From the NCBI RefSeq assembly GCF_026213295.1, contig NC_079428.1:8566039-8630038 (forward strand): a stretch of 64,000 nt of DNA. Direction: 5' to 3'. Under the pieces are notes generated by a model, which was given only the letters and a program-made list of their open reading frames with translations, was not told the origin of the DNA and did no database searches. How positions within the stretch are numbered: position 1 is the first letter of the stretch; each line of letters opens with the position of its first letter. The position numbers were made by a program, and so were the translations under genes. Below are positions 1 through 9,599 of this stretch, one piece after another. The DNA is from Gadus chalcogrammus (taxonomy: Eukaryota; Chordata; Actinopteri; Gadiformes; Gadidae).

Positions 1-330
1 GACTGCTATGTTCAAGGCAGTATGTTTGTATGTTTGTATCGTTTAATTGCACTATAGGCTTTTTTTTTGTATCGTCCTGTTTTGATCAGTATATGCCAAT
101 GTTGTTATCAATAAAAAAACATTTGCACAAGGCAAGCCGATGCACTTTTCCATGTTGATAAGAGCATTAAAATGAGAACAATTAATGGGACAAAGAAATC
201 AAGGGATATTTAGCATAGAAAAAACATTTGTGCATTAATTAATTATTACATTAATGTGATTAATCGCGATTAATTATTTTAATCGCTTGACAGCAATAGT
301 ATTTTCACATTAATCGGCCATAACTCAACC
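1..330. other. AT-rich intergenic sequence, no gene seen
   Basis: This stretch is AT-rich with short homopolymers and no convincing open frame or RNA gene. From about position 300 it becomes similar to 2850-2945, part of the repeated flank of the U1 units, so the cluster's repeated DNA starts here. Confidence 0.5.
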
Positions 331-387
331 ATTGTTATCATAATCCGAAACAAAAAATAAGAATAATTTTGGGCAGTAGTATGTGGT

Positions 388-540
388 CAGTGTTTCCCAC
401 AGACCAAGGACCAATGTGTGGTGCGGGGGGGGGGGGGGCGCGCGCGCGGCGCGGCGCGGCGGCGTCAGCGCACTGAACTTGTGATTCTGTGACATTCAAG
501 GAATGAATTGCAACAGACAACTAAAGCTGGAGGTTATTAT
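388..540. repeat. Possible hAT-like element end with GC dinucleotide run
   Basis: The U1-flank sequence shared with 2880-2945 is interrupted at about 388 by CAGTGTTTCCCAC, which resembles the terminal repeat of hAT transposons. A G-run and a (GC)n tract follow at about 424-460. No matching right end was found nearby, so only a partial insertion can be proposed. Confidence 0.3.
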
Positions 541-960
541 TTGAAGTACTAATAAACTCAAGACCTACCTGCACCAATATTTAACTTTTTTAGGAAAAAT
601 AAAATAAATAGTAACAATATAGGTACAGCAAGGTACAACAAGGCAACTAACTAAAATAATGAATGCAATGCACATATTGTCAGGGAGGGCAGCCGACTGA
701 GGTCTAAGGACATGGAAGGCTCCTAGGATGTCCAGCTCCTGGAACCTCCTTTTCAGTTCTATCTCCAGGCCAGTAATGTAGGGTTGGATTACTTTCCCTA
801 CTCTTATTTTTTTAAAGTTACTACAGTGCATGAAACATGTTTGACCTTTATTCAATATGTTACTGGTCATTAATGTTTGAATTGTACCTTCGGGATACAG
901 ATATCAGACTAATGTCAGTTGTCAGTCCAGGCATTGTGGTTTTGTTTTTAGTAAAATGTT

Positions 961-979
961 AGCACCATGATGTAGACTC
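961..979 (+). promoter_or_regulatory. U1 proximal sequence element (PSE), copy 1
   Basis: AGCACCATGATGTAGACTC lies at -62 to -44 from the U1 5' end at 1023. This is where the SNAPc-binding PSE sits in vertebrate snRNA genes. The same element at the same distance precedes all six full-length U1 copies here, while the DNA between it and the RNA start varies more. Confidence 0.75.
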
Positions 980-1022
980 TTATGTGGGAGAATGCCTACA
1001 GCACGAGAGCCGTGTACAACTC

Positions 1023-1186
1023 ATACTTACCTGGCAGGGGAGACACCATGATCAAGAAGGTGGTTCACCCAGGGCGAGGCTCAGCCATTGCACTTCGGCT
1101 GTGCTGACCCGTGCGAATTCCTCAAATGTGGGAATCTCGACTGCATAATTTGTGGTAGTGGGGGACTGCGTTCGCGCTCTCCCCTG
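1023..1186 (+). ncRNA. U1 snRNA, copy 1 (full length)
   Basis: This is U1 spliceosomal RNA, which recognises 5' splice sites by base pairing. The 164-nt sequence starts ATACTTACCTGG, the invariant 5' splice-site pairing arm. It contains the stem-loop I and II sequences and the Sm site AATTTGTGG, and ends in the stem-loop IV sequence closing with CTCTCCCCTG. A PSE precedes it at -62. Downstream, GTTGTGGAAAATTAAGA (1192-1208) resembles the snRNA 3' box that directs 3'-end formation. Its flanks match those of the minus-strand copy at 4892-5055. I see no mutation in the functional sites. Confidence 0.95.
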
Positions 1187-2370
1187 AAATTGTTGTGGAA
1201 AATTAAGACAGCAATTTATTCTATCTTCTAGAATTTGTCCATTGACTGCGCTCTCTTACATTTACAATGCTGGATTGTCTTGACTAGAGCATATTAAATG
1301 GTGTTGTAGCACTGCTACAGAATATCTGATCTTTACACGGGTACCAAAATTGACCACCCTGAGTTGCTGCTGTTTGGAATGGTTGAGGTTAGCGTTTTTT
1401 CACCCTAGACTTATTTTTTAAGCTATCAAAACCTAACCTACGGGGGAGGATCTTGATGGACACACCAAATGTGAGGTCTCTGGGGTTCTCTGCAGCAGAC
1501 TTCACAATTGCATAAGGGCAACATTCGCATAAATCTGCCATAACTCTGCGATTTTTAACAAAATCAAAACCAAAATACCATAAGGTCGGGTAAGCAGAAT
1601 TTGGAACAAATTGTGGCTCATTTGGGCTTATGGTTTGTTTTGCATGACGATTTCAATTTTCCAAAACAATCAACGTACAGCTAAATCTATCCCTATGGAC
1701 CTGATGGACCCAATGGCAAAAAGATTCAGCTCGTCAAATAAGGCCAAGATACCAAGTTTCAGATTTTTTTATAATACGGGGCACGGACATATAGGTTTGA
1801 CTACAAGTCATAGCGCCCCCTGTGGTCATAGCGGGACAACACTTTTTGGAGACCTCCTTACTTCCTGTCTACAAATGCTAATGAAATTGTACATTTCTCT
1901 GGTGTTCAGGTTTGGAGTGGTTGTTTTTGCGCTTTTGTCGCAATCAATTAATATATTAAAAAATAATTTTATTGTAAATATTAAAAATAAAAACTGTCTG
2001 TAGTGATTAAAACTTTTTTAAAAATTCTAAAATTGTGCACGGTTTTTATAATTGTAATTCTTTGCAATGGGCTAATTTTTTATACCTGCAACAATGTAGT
2101 AGGAGATAATTACTGAAAGACAGAAGGAAGAATTATAAGATGCATAATAACAGGGTGGCTCGTTTTGCAACTAATAATTGACATTTAGAACCACAAAAAT
2201 AACGAGGACATTATCTTCATCATAAAGGTGTCCTTCATTGCATTTGGTTTGTAGAAAGAACACAGAAGATTGTTGTTGGTCGTGCGTGTTTGACATCTCG
2301 ATTCTAGACTACATTCCTCAATTCTCCTGTAGAGGGCAGTGTTGCCCCATGAAGGCTATTTTTTATAGAA
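1187..2370. repeat. Repeated 3' flank of the U1 unit
   Basis: There is no gene here. The stretch is spacer DNA of the U1 repeat unit: parts are found inverted at 3266-3370 and at 4150-4480. A partial related unit follows copy 6 (14306-14780). It is AT-rich, and the short open frames inside it are not conserved between copies. Confidence 0.6.
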
Positions 2371-2400
2371 AAATCCCAGAAGAAGAACAAAGCAGTGGAT
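2370..2400 (+). promoter_or_regulatory. Candidate distal element (SPH-like) of U1 copy 2
   Basis: AATCCCAGAAGAAGAAC lies about 220 bp upstream of the U1 start at 2590, the usual place of the distal enhancer of snRNA genes. It resembles the core of the SPH/Staf site. Related sequence occurs at a similar distance upstream of the copies ending at 3684, 5055 and 19251 (CCCAGAAG or CCCAAAAG variants). Assignment rests on position and a short motif only. Confidence 0.4.
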
Positions 2401-2527
2401 GATACAGGTTATACTTTCATTCATTACGTTAATGGTCATTTGTGGTTGAATTATTTCTGCCGGATACCATTAGATCGATTGTAATATGTCAGTCAAGGCG
2501 TTTTTGTAATGTTGTCAATAAAATGTT

Positions 2528-2546
2528 AGCACCATGACGTAGACTC
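2528..2546 (+). promoter_or_regulatory. U1 PSE, copy 2
   Basis: AGCACCATGACGTAGACTC sits at -62 to -44 of the U1 copy starting at 2590. It differs from the copy 1 element by one base. Confidence 0.75.
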
Positions 2547-2589
2547 TTATGTGGGAGAATCACTACAGCACGAGCGCCGTGTACAACTC

Positions 2590-2753
2590 ATACTTACCTG
2601 GCAGGGGAGACACCATGATCAAGAAGGTGGTTCACCCAGGGCGAGGCTCAGCCATTGCACTTCGGCTGTGCTGACCCGTGCGAATTCCTCAAATGTGGGA
2701 ATCTCGACTGCATAATTTGTGGTAGTGGGGGACTGCGTTCGCGCTCTCCCCTG
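2590..2753 (+). ncRNA. U1 snRNA, copy 2 (full length)
   Basis: This is a 164-nt U1 RNA identical in layout to copy 1: 5' arm ATACTTACCTGG, Sm site AATTTGTGG, 3' end CTCTCCCCTG. The PSE is at -62, and an SPH-like distal motif lies near -220. The downstream GTTGTGGAAATTAAATA is a weaker match to a 3' box than in copy 1. The upstream 450 bp are shared, inverted, with the flank of copy 3, so copies 2 and 3 are sister genes. It is probably functional. Confidence 0.94.
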
Positions 2754-3265
2754 ATATTGTTGTGGAAATTAAATACATATATACATACTAAATGTGTCAT
2801 ATATCCCTCTAAATTTTCCAGAGGACTTGTGATTGGTTTACTAAAGGCATAATGGTATTTTCACATTAATCGGCCATAACTTAACCATTGCTATAATAAT
2901 CGGAACCAAAAAAATAGCATAATTTTGAGCAGTAGTACGTGGTATTTTGACAAAATTGTGGATAATTTAGGATTAAGGTTAGTTAAATTTCCAAAACTTT
3001 CTTTTTGGAAATGAGTAATTATTATTACTCATTCAAAATGTCCTTTCAAATGCGATTCTCATTGATTGGTGTTAGTGAATAGCAAATTGAAATACATATT
3101 TTAAAGAGGTGTTTACACTTATTTCATTCAAGCAAATGCTTTTTTTTTAATCATTTTTCAGGTACCCTTCAGCACCTGAAAGGTGGGAGAGACCCCAACA
3201 TTCCTGAAGTCTCAGAGCTTAACTACGCCAACATTTAACCTAGAACTTTATTTGCCACAATGTAT
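2754..3265. other. Spacer at the mirror axis between the + and - U1 genes
   Basis: No gene is visible. The stretch holds U1-unit flank sequence (2800-2945 resembles 300-385 and 4816-4880) and a unique AT-rich part. The orientation of the U1 copies switches from plus to minus across it. Confidence 0.5.
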
Positions 3266-3281
3266 CAGGGGAGAGCGCGAG
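3266..3281 (-). pseudogene. U1 snRNA 3'-end fragment
   Basis: The last 15-16 nt of U1 (reverse complement CAGGGGAGAGCGCGA) abut spacer DNA that normally lies further downstream of U1 copy 1. This looks like a deletion or recombination scar between two U1 units. The fragment cannot encode an RNA. Confidence 0.6.
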
Positions 3282-3520
3282 CATTGTAAATGTAAGAGAG
3301 CGCAGTCAATGGACAAATTCTGGATAATACAATAAATTGCTGACTTAATTATCCACAACAATTTCAACATCGCTAAATTCGAAGTGTAAACTCATTTAAA
3401 GTAAATTACTATTTGCACGAAATTTGAGAAGTATTAGTTGTATTACTCCACAAAAGTTAACATTGGTGGTTATCAATATTACACTAAATTGTTCTATAGC
3501 TTTCATTTCCACAACAATAT

Positions 3521-3684
3521 CAGGGGAGAGCGCGAACGCAGTCCCCCACTACCACAAATTATGCAGTCGAGATTCCCACATTTGAGGAATTCGCACGGGT
3601 CAGCACAGCCGAAGTGCAATGGCTGAGCCTCGCCCTGGGTGAACCACCTTCTTGATCATGGTGTCTCCCCTGCCAGGTAAGTAT
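3521..3684 (-). ncRNA. U1 snRNA, copy 3 (full length)
   Basis: This is a full 164-nt U1 on the minus strand with the intact ACTTACCTG pairing arm and AATTTGTGG Sm site. The PSE is at 3728-3746. A 3'-box-like sequence (GTTGTGGAAATGAAAG in gene sense) follows the RNA end. The upstream region to about 4150 is the inverted equivalent of 2130-2590 upstream of copy 2. It is probably functional. Confidence 0.94.
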
Positions 3685-3727
3685 GAGTTGTACACGGCGC
3701 TCGTGCTGTAGTGATTCTCCCACATAA

Positions 3728-3746
3728 GAGTCTACGTCATGGTGCT
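3728..3746 (-). promoter_or_regulatory. U1 PSE, copy 3
   Basis: In gene sense this is AGCACCATGACGTAGACTC, at -62 to -44 of the RNA start at 3684. It is identical to the copy 2 element. Confidence 0.75.
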
Positions 3747-4487
3747 AACATTTTATTGACAACATTACAAAAACGCCTTGACTGACATATTACAATCGAT
3801 CTAATGGTATCCGGCAGAAATAATTCAACCACAAATGACCATTAACGTAATGAATGAAAGAATAACCTGTATCATCCACTGCTGTGTTCTTCTTCTGGGA
3901 TTTTTCTATAAATAATAGCCTTAATGGGGCAACACTGCCCTCTACAGGAGATTTGAGGAATCTAGACTAGAATCGAGATGTCCAACACGCACGACCAACA
4001 ACAATCTTCTGTGTTCTTTCTACAAACCAAATGCAATGAAGGCCACCTTTTTGATGAAGATAATGTCCTTGTTATTTTTGTGGTTCTGAATGTCAATTAT
4101 TAGTTGCAAAACAACCCACACTGTTATTATGCATCTTATAATTCTTCCTTCTGACTTTCAGTAATTATCTCCTACTACATGGTTGCAGGTATAAAAAATT
4201 AGCCCAATGCAAAGAAATACAATTATAAGAACCGTGCACAATTTTAGACTTTTTTTAAAAGTTTTTATTTTTAATATTTACAATAAAATTATTATTTAAT
4301 ATATTATTTGATTGTGGCAAAAGCGCAAAATCAACTACTTAAAACCTGAACACCAGAGAAATGTACAGTTTCATTAGCATGTGTAGACAGGAAGTAAGGT
4401 CTCGAAAAAGTGTTGAAAATTGAAATCATCATGCAAAACAAACCATAAGCCCAAATGATCCTCAATTTGTTCCAAATTCTGCTTGCG

Positions 4488-4572
4488 CAGTCGAGATTCC
4501 CACATTTGAGGGAATTCGCACGGGTGAGCACAGCCAAAGTGCAATGGCTGAGCCTCGCCCTGGGTGAACCAA
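4488..4572 (-). pseudogene. Truncated U1 snRNA, nt 39-122, joined to a LINE tail
   Basis: In gene sense the sequence begins TGGTTCACCC, U1 nucleotide 39, directly after the 3' tail of an L1/Tx1-like LINE (4573-4815). It stops after CTCGACTGC (nt 122), where U1-unit spacer sequence starts. It has one inserted C and a few substitutions. It lacks the 5' splice-site arm, stem-loop I, the Sm site and the 3' stem, so it is non-functional. The 5' breakpoint is identical to that of the copy at 14180. Confidence 0.9.
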
Positions 4573-4815
4573 TTCAATTTTTCCATTTCTAGGCTTTTAT
4601 TTAAGTCAGGCAAAGAGTTACATTTTACGACATGGTTTCAAGGTCAAAACACATTCAAAGGTTAACAAGCAAATAGTTACATTTTACAGCAAGGTCAACA
4701 CATTCAAATGTTAACACAAAATTCTACATAACTCAGTGTTCTCTATTTTCCAGAGTTCCTTACATACCACAATTCCATATCGTTCCTTTTCCCTCCAAAC
4801 ATAATCCTTTAAACC
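4573..4815 (-). mobile_element. 5'-truncated L1/Tx1-like LINE 3' end inserted in U1
   Basis: About 243 bp match the 3' end of the LINE at 13960-14179 (shared features include GTTTGGAGGGA, AACACTG and a tail near AAAATTGAA). In gene sense it runs into U1 at nucleotide 39. It contains only 3' untranslated sequence. The 5' end is truncated at a different point from the other copy and abuts sequence like the 3' flank of U1 units. No target-site duplication could be recognised. Confidence 0.75.
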
Positions 4816-4891
4816 AATCACGAGTCCGCTACTGAGAACTTAGAGGGATATATTACGTAATCACCAAAATATTTATTTTCCACAATATTAT

Positions 4892-5055
4892 CAGGGGAGA
4901 GCGCGAACGCAGTCCCCCACTACCACAAATTATGCAGTCGAGATTCCCACATTTGAGGAATTCGCACGGGTCAGCACAGCCGAAGTGCAATGGCTGAGCC
5001 TCGCCCTGGGTGAACCACCTTCTTGATCATGGTGTCTCCCCTGCCAGGTAAGTAT
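4892..5055 (-). ncRNA. U1 snRNA, copy 5 (full length)
   Basis: This is an intact 164-nt U1 on the minus strand with the ACTTACCTG arm and AATTTGTGG Sm site. The PSE is at 5099-5117. An SPH-like motif (ATCCCAGAAGATGAATAC in gene sense) lies near +210 of the window coordinate 5055, that is about -215. Its upstream flank matches copy 1, so it is the mirror partner of that gene. It is probably functional. Confidence 0.94.
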
Positions 5056-5098
5056 GAGTTGTACACGGCTCTCGTGCTGTAGGGATTCTCCCACATAA

Positions 5099-5117
5099 GA
5101 GTCTACATTATGGTGCT
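5099..5117 (-). promoter_or_regulatory. U1 PSE, copy 5
   Basis: In gene sense this is AGCACCATAATGTAGACTC, one base different from copy 1, at -62 to -44 of the RNA start at 5055. Confidence 0.75.
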
Positions 5118-5449
5118 AACATTTTACTAAAAACAAAACCACAATGCCTGGACTGACAACTGACATTACTCTGATATCTGTATCCCGAAGACACAATTCA
5201 AACATAAATGACCAGTAACATATTGAATAAAGGTCAAACATGTGTCATGCATTGTAGTATTCATCTTCTGGGATTTCCCATAATTTAACGCCATCATGGG
5301 GCATCACTGCCCTCTGCAGTAGCATTGAGGAACAACCATTTTACACTCATTGTTTTCTACAAACTAAATGTAATGAATGCCACCTTATTGATAAAGATAA
5401 TGTGCTTGTTATTTGTAAAAAAAAAGATAGAAAATAATCAAATGCAAAC

Positions 5450-6230
5450 TAAACTAACTGTGGAACTACACCGAAATGTAAATTTTTAGAAGCTAAACCA
5501 AGATATTTTCTTAAGTAGGTATGCCGTGCTATCTATCTATAGCTATCCATGGGTTATGCTTCTAACCAAATCAACTGTTTCATGGACAATAAATTAGATG
5601 TTCATATTAATAGTAGGCACAAATATAATGTCAACTTTGTGGTGCTGCAATAGCTACACTGGATATGCTATAGAACAGCGATTCCCAATTCCTGTTCCCC
5701 AGACACGTTAGAACCCTGCCTTGAAGTATATATAGAAAAAGCAAAAAGATATTTCTTTCTCTTTGCACTAAGTGTTTATAGAATGTGTCTCAGGTGACTT
5801 TTGTTTTTCTCTTATAAATTGTATTATTTTATATTATTGCATTGTTGAAGGGATCCTTAGACTCAGGCATTTCTTTGCTGTTGCTTTAATTGCTGCGAAT
5901 ATGATAAATGCTTGAAAAACAACCACATCCTTTGTTGAAAAATCCTGTATTAAAATTAAAGGGGAATTTCACCAGTGGAAAAATTAATATGTATTGAAAT
6001 TGGGTCCTATATGTAGTCAAATAATCAAATAAATTTCTAATTTGGTGCCGTCTTGACAGAGAAAAGGCAGAAAGTGACTTTTTGGCGCTTGTGGATTGAA
6101 GACAACAACTCCCACCATGCACCCCGATGCACAGCTTCGCAGGCCACTCCCACTGATCTAGATCTCCGCCTATCAGAGACCTCGTGGTTCCATCTACCAA
6201 GCTGATCAATTAACACAACATTTCTAGTGA
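5450..6230. other. Intergenic sequence between U1 cluster and THAP relic
   Basis: Parts of 5450-5640 recur inverted around 15230-15420, so this is still U1-cluster repeat DNA. No gene or intact element was recognised in the rest. Confidence 0.4.
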
Positions 6231-6236
6231 ACTTGC

Positions 6237-7160
6237 ATGGTGCCGGGATGTTCAAGTAGGACAATGAAAGGACAAGCAGTACGTTTTCATCTCCTACCTA
6301 GAGATTTGGAGCGTTGCTAACAGTGGCTACGGGCTATCAATCATCAAAAGTTTGGAGTAGACACAGCCATGGAAGCCATAAAACAAAAGAAGGTTTGCAG
6401 TCTCCATTTCAAGGAGAATCCGGAAGACTTTGAATTCAATGTCCTGGGAATGAAGAGAGCCGCTTTTTTGAACACCGCAATTCCGTCGATATTTACCTTT
6501 CCATATGACGACGAACCGCCTGGGATGTCTGCAACTAGCAGCGCTAAACGCGTTTGCCTGGAGGTAAGACTCACTCGACTATATTACTGATAATGATAAA
6601 ACACACTGATACAGTCGTTTGCAGTAAAGCACCACATCTCATAGGAGTTGTATATAAGTTGGCTGTTTACAAAGTAAATCTGCCTTCTTTCGCATGTTTT
6701 TGTCGCATGTTGTTCTACTGTGCCGGCGACTCTAAAACTCGACTCAACAGTGAATAAGCAAAGTTGGCAATTTAACGTTAGACTAGCTATGTTCTATATA
6801 CGTTTGCTGTTATCAATGTTTTACGATGTTTCACGTGTGTTAGATTGATGTTCTTAAAATGTTTATTGAATGTATCGCATTTCAGACTCAAACAACATCA
6901 AATTATAAAACCACTGTAATTTTCAGGAATTTAACATTGAAAATAAACCTCTTTGTTTTATAATCACCAGGCCTCAATATCAGTGCCAGTAGCATTGAAG
7001 TTGGTGAAACCGACCAGAGCTATCAGCCTGAGTCAACCCTCACCCCCACATCGGCGTTGTCATCAGAAGATGAAGGTGTAAAGGACTGGCGTGAAAAGAA
7101 GATTATTGTCAATGGATCCAGCCTCATGTAACTATTCCAATTCAAACATACTGGTGAGAA
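6237..7160 (+). pseudogene. THAP-domain transposase relic, 5' exons (Kolobok-like)
   Basis: The reading frame from ATG 6237 gives a THAP-type DNA-binding domain. It begins MVPGCSS and includes the VCSLHF motif (C-x2-H) and the terminal AIPSIF box, close to the family's AVPTIF. A stop codon at 6318-6320 breaks the frame, and only one N-terminal zinc cysteine is visible. The exon ends at a good donor (GAG|GTAAGA, 6563). A second exon from about 6971 encodes an acidic stretch and REKKIIVNGSSLM followed by a stop, resembling the segment after the THAP domain in fish THAP transposases. With the fragment at 8888 it forms one broken transposase gene. The Kolobok assignment is inferred from family resemblance. 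Confidence 0.6.
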
Positions 7161-7300
7161 TATATGCTCTTTTTCTATCGCATATTAACGGCAATACACT
7201 ATGGGGGAGGTGGACATGTCTGCAAGGCTTCAAGGTATCTGTTCAACAAAGAAGTCAGTCGATTGGCCTGGCCTTAGTATCAGACTTAATGGCTCCAGTG

Positions 7301-8217
7301 CAGGGCTCCACAGTGTGCCCATTTCACTCGCATTTGGGAGTGAATATTTCGGCGTGCGAACGAGAAAAACAAAACCGGGCAATCGTGCGCGTGACATCTC
7401 CTTACGCTAAGTAACGAGTTAATACAGTAACCTAACTACTGTAAAAAGTAAAGTTACGCGCAACTACTGGAAATATGGTAACGGAACATTGTTATTTTTT
7501 CAATTTGGGGCAACATTACTTTTCCCAGGGACAGATTTGACAGCGATACTGCCTTCTTAGGCAGTATGGTATTGTGCAAGCACGCAGGCGCGCAGCAACC
7601 CCCCAGGCGCGCAGCAAGCACGCAGACGCCAGCAAGCTCGTAGGCGCACAGCAAGCACGCTGCAAGCTAACAGGCGCAATAGTCCCTTCACGAGCTCTCA
7701 TTCCACGCCGTACCAGACAGACGCTGGTAGCGTGAAGCTGTCTCTGCATATCAGACATTGCTTCCACAGGCATTTTCCAAAGCCAGTCCTTACAACAAAA
7801 TGCCAGTGGTGGAACGAGATAATAAACGCTGTCACTGTTTACCTGTGTAAGGACATGGTTCCCTTTCAAAATGTCGATAGAAAGGGCTTTAAAGAGATGG
7901 TCAAAACACTCGACCCCAGGTACGCGTTACCTGCCCGCACACACTTCAGCCAAATTGAGACGCCAAAACTATACGGCAAGGTCCGCAAGCAAGTGGTGAA
8001 ACAAATCCATACTATTAAACATCAGTGTTTTTCAGAGATGTAAGTTGAATTTCTTTTTATTTATAGTTTTGCTGCCTTACCTTTTATTTTACCCCTTCAG
8101 AAGCATTTATATCGAAAATAGAAGATACAATTAACATAAGTACCGTGATATAATACCGTTACCTTCGATGCCTCAAATCATACCGTGGTATAAATTTTAC
8201 TCCATACCGTGCAGCCT
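7301..8217 (+). mobile_element. hAT-like (ZBED-type) transposon debris with transposase fragment
   Basis: The frame at about 7732-8042 reads VYLCKDMVPFQNVDRKGF and LDPRYALPARTHFSQIETPK. These are characteristic of the N-terminal core region of ZBED-type hAT transposases. The fragment lacks the BED finger, the catalytic core and the C-terminal dimerisation region. CAGGGCTCCACAGTGT at 7301 and the inverted ACCGTGCAGCC near 8217 could be degraded ends, but they match poorly and no 8-bp target duplication is seen. It appears nested between the two halves of the THAP transposase relic. Confidence 0.55.
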
Positions 8218-8887
8218 TAATTTGAAGGAACTATCTTATGTTAAATTCGTGGCGGGGGGCATTCTTTTTGGAGCAAAAACAACAGCTATTTGTTTGCTTG
8301 ATTCAACTATCGTTAGCTACCACTTTTTTGATGTGATATAATTTACAATTATATTGTATATTTAGGATCGAGTCAACGCCGAGTAGGCCTACTGCACGAA
8401 CGTAGACCTTGCATAAAGTTAGTAAATTCTAACAACATAGGGCTATTTAGATGAATAATCTGGCAAGGATGTTGTTCTAGGCTAATACACCAACAGCAAA
8501 TGTCTGCATAATAAAGGGCTACATTTTCCAAGTCTGTCATTTGAAATCTTTACATTGTATTGTGTGCTATAACATCCGTGATGAATATTCACGCTAAATC
8601 CCGCACAGGGTAGCTAGGAATTCAAGTAGCCGTGTATCCGATCAGTCCGATGATCCCCCCCCCCCCCCCCAGTGGGAATGCAAGGTGAACTATCTTAACC
8701 TCTGAGTTAGAGAGAGGAAGCGATGTATACTAAGATAAAGGGAGAATGTATACAATTCCTTTGATTGTGAATAGTAATTATATAAACAAGGTTAATATAA
8801 TTTGTATATTTTTGTTATTGATATTTCCACAACACTAATGAACATGTTTTAATTAGTCCTATCCATTCTCTCTTTAATTGCACACAG
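8218..8887. other. AT-rich transposon interior, no gene
   Basis: No coding signal is visible. There is a C homopolymer at about 8657-8670. The stretch probably corresponds to intron or inner sequence of the broken THAP transposase element. Confidence 0.35.
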
Positions 8888-9032
8888 GGCCACTGGAGAT
8901 CTTTCATAGTGCCCTCCTGAAATACCACCCCAAACGCCAGGCCTTCTCATATGATGGAATGAGGGAGAGGTGCTACCTCGCTATCCTAAAGCACAATGAA
9001 AACATAATGAGAAACAAGCCACCAGTGACAGG
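8888..9032 (+). pseudogene. THAP transposase relic, C-terminal exon
   Basis: An exon with good borders (CACACAG| acceptor and CAG|GTGTGT donor) encodes PLEIFHSALLKYHPKRQAF and YLAILKHNENIMR. This resembles the C-terminal segment of THAP-containing (Kolobok-like) transposases common in fish. It is open through its length but separated from the 5' exons by other transposon sequence, so the gene is dead. Confidence 0.5.
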
Positions 9033-9190
9033 TGTGTTAACATGTGCTCTTTGAATAGTATAATAACCAAAATTAGAAAGTTCACAGCTAACTCGATAGG
9101 CATACGTCGCTGAAAGGTTTAATCTATTCCTGTGGAGAGAAGTCTACTAGACAAATCTTCATTCAGATTTTCTGTGTAATCATATACCTT

Positions 9191-9227
9191 GTCATTTACA
9201 GGAGAACCATGGTTCTCCTGTAATGAC
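9191..9227. repeat. 37-bp near-perfect palindrome
   Basis: GTCATTTACAGGAGAACC is followed by its inverse, centred on CCATGG at 9207-9212, with one base missing on the right side. It sits exactly where recognisable LINE coding sequence begins. It could be a 5' junction scar. Confidence 0.7.
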
Positions 9228-9453
9228 AGCCCTGAGAAGATGCATTTTTCAGTTTGTGTGGGGAGCGCAGCAGGAGAGAATTAGACGAGACATACTGTAT
9301 AGGCCATTACAGAAAGGGGGTAAAATGTCCCTGATCTAGCAGAGAAAATGGAAGCTCTAATTCTGACGCCCATATTGCAGGCAGTACTAAACGAAAATAA
9401 GAGGAGCCTATGGCCAAATTTCGCCATGTTCTGGGTAGGCCATCAAGTCCTAA
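9215..9453 (+). pseudogene. L1/Tx1-like LINE, reverse transcriptase C-terminal region (left part)
   Basis: Translation gives IFQFVWGAQQERIRRDILYR, then LQKGGK and, after one lost base, VPDLAEKMEALILTPILQAV. This is the conserved segment following the reverse transcriptase palm in L1/Tx1-group LINEs. The frame is broken near 9320. The element is cut at 9453 by the Harbinger transposon and resumes at 13345. The endonuclease and catalytic reverse transcriptase domains are absent. Confidence 0.75.
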
Positions 9454-9599
9454 CTGTGCGTTCACACCAAACGTGAAATTTGTCGCCCGTTCGCGTTGTC
9501 GCCGAAGTTTTGTCGTGCCACAAATCATAATCTGTCTCTCTGCAAGTTTTGTCGAATTTGTCGCGCCACAACTTGACTCCAGGTGCTTCATTCTCAACC

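Noticed and set aside
7301..8217. An intact hAT transposon with defined ends
   Set aside because: The proposed ends match poorly and no 8-bp target duplication was found, so only debris is claimed.
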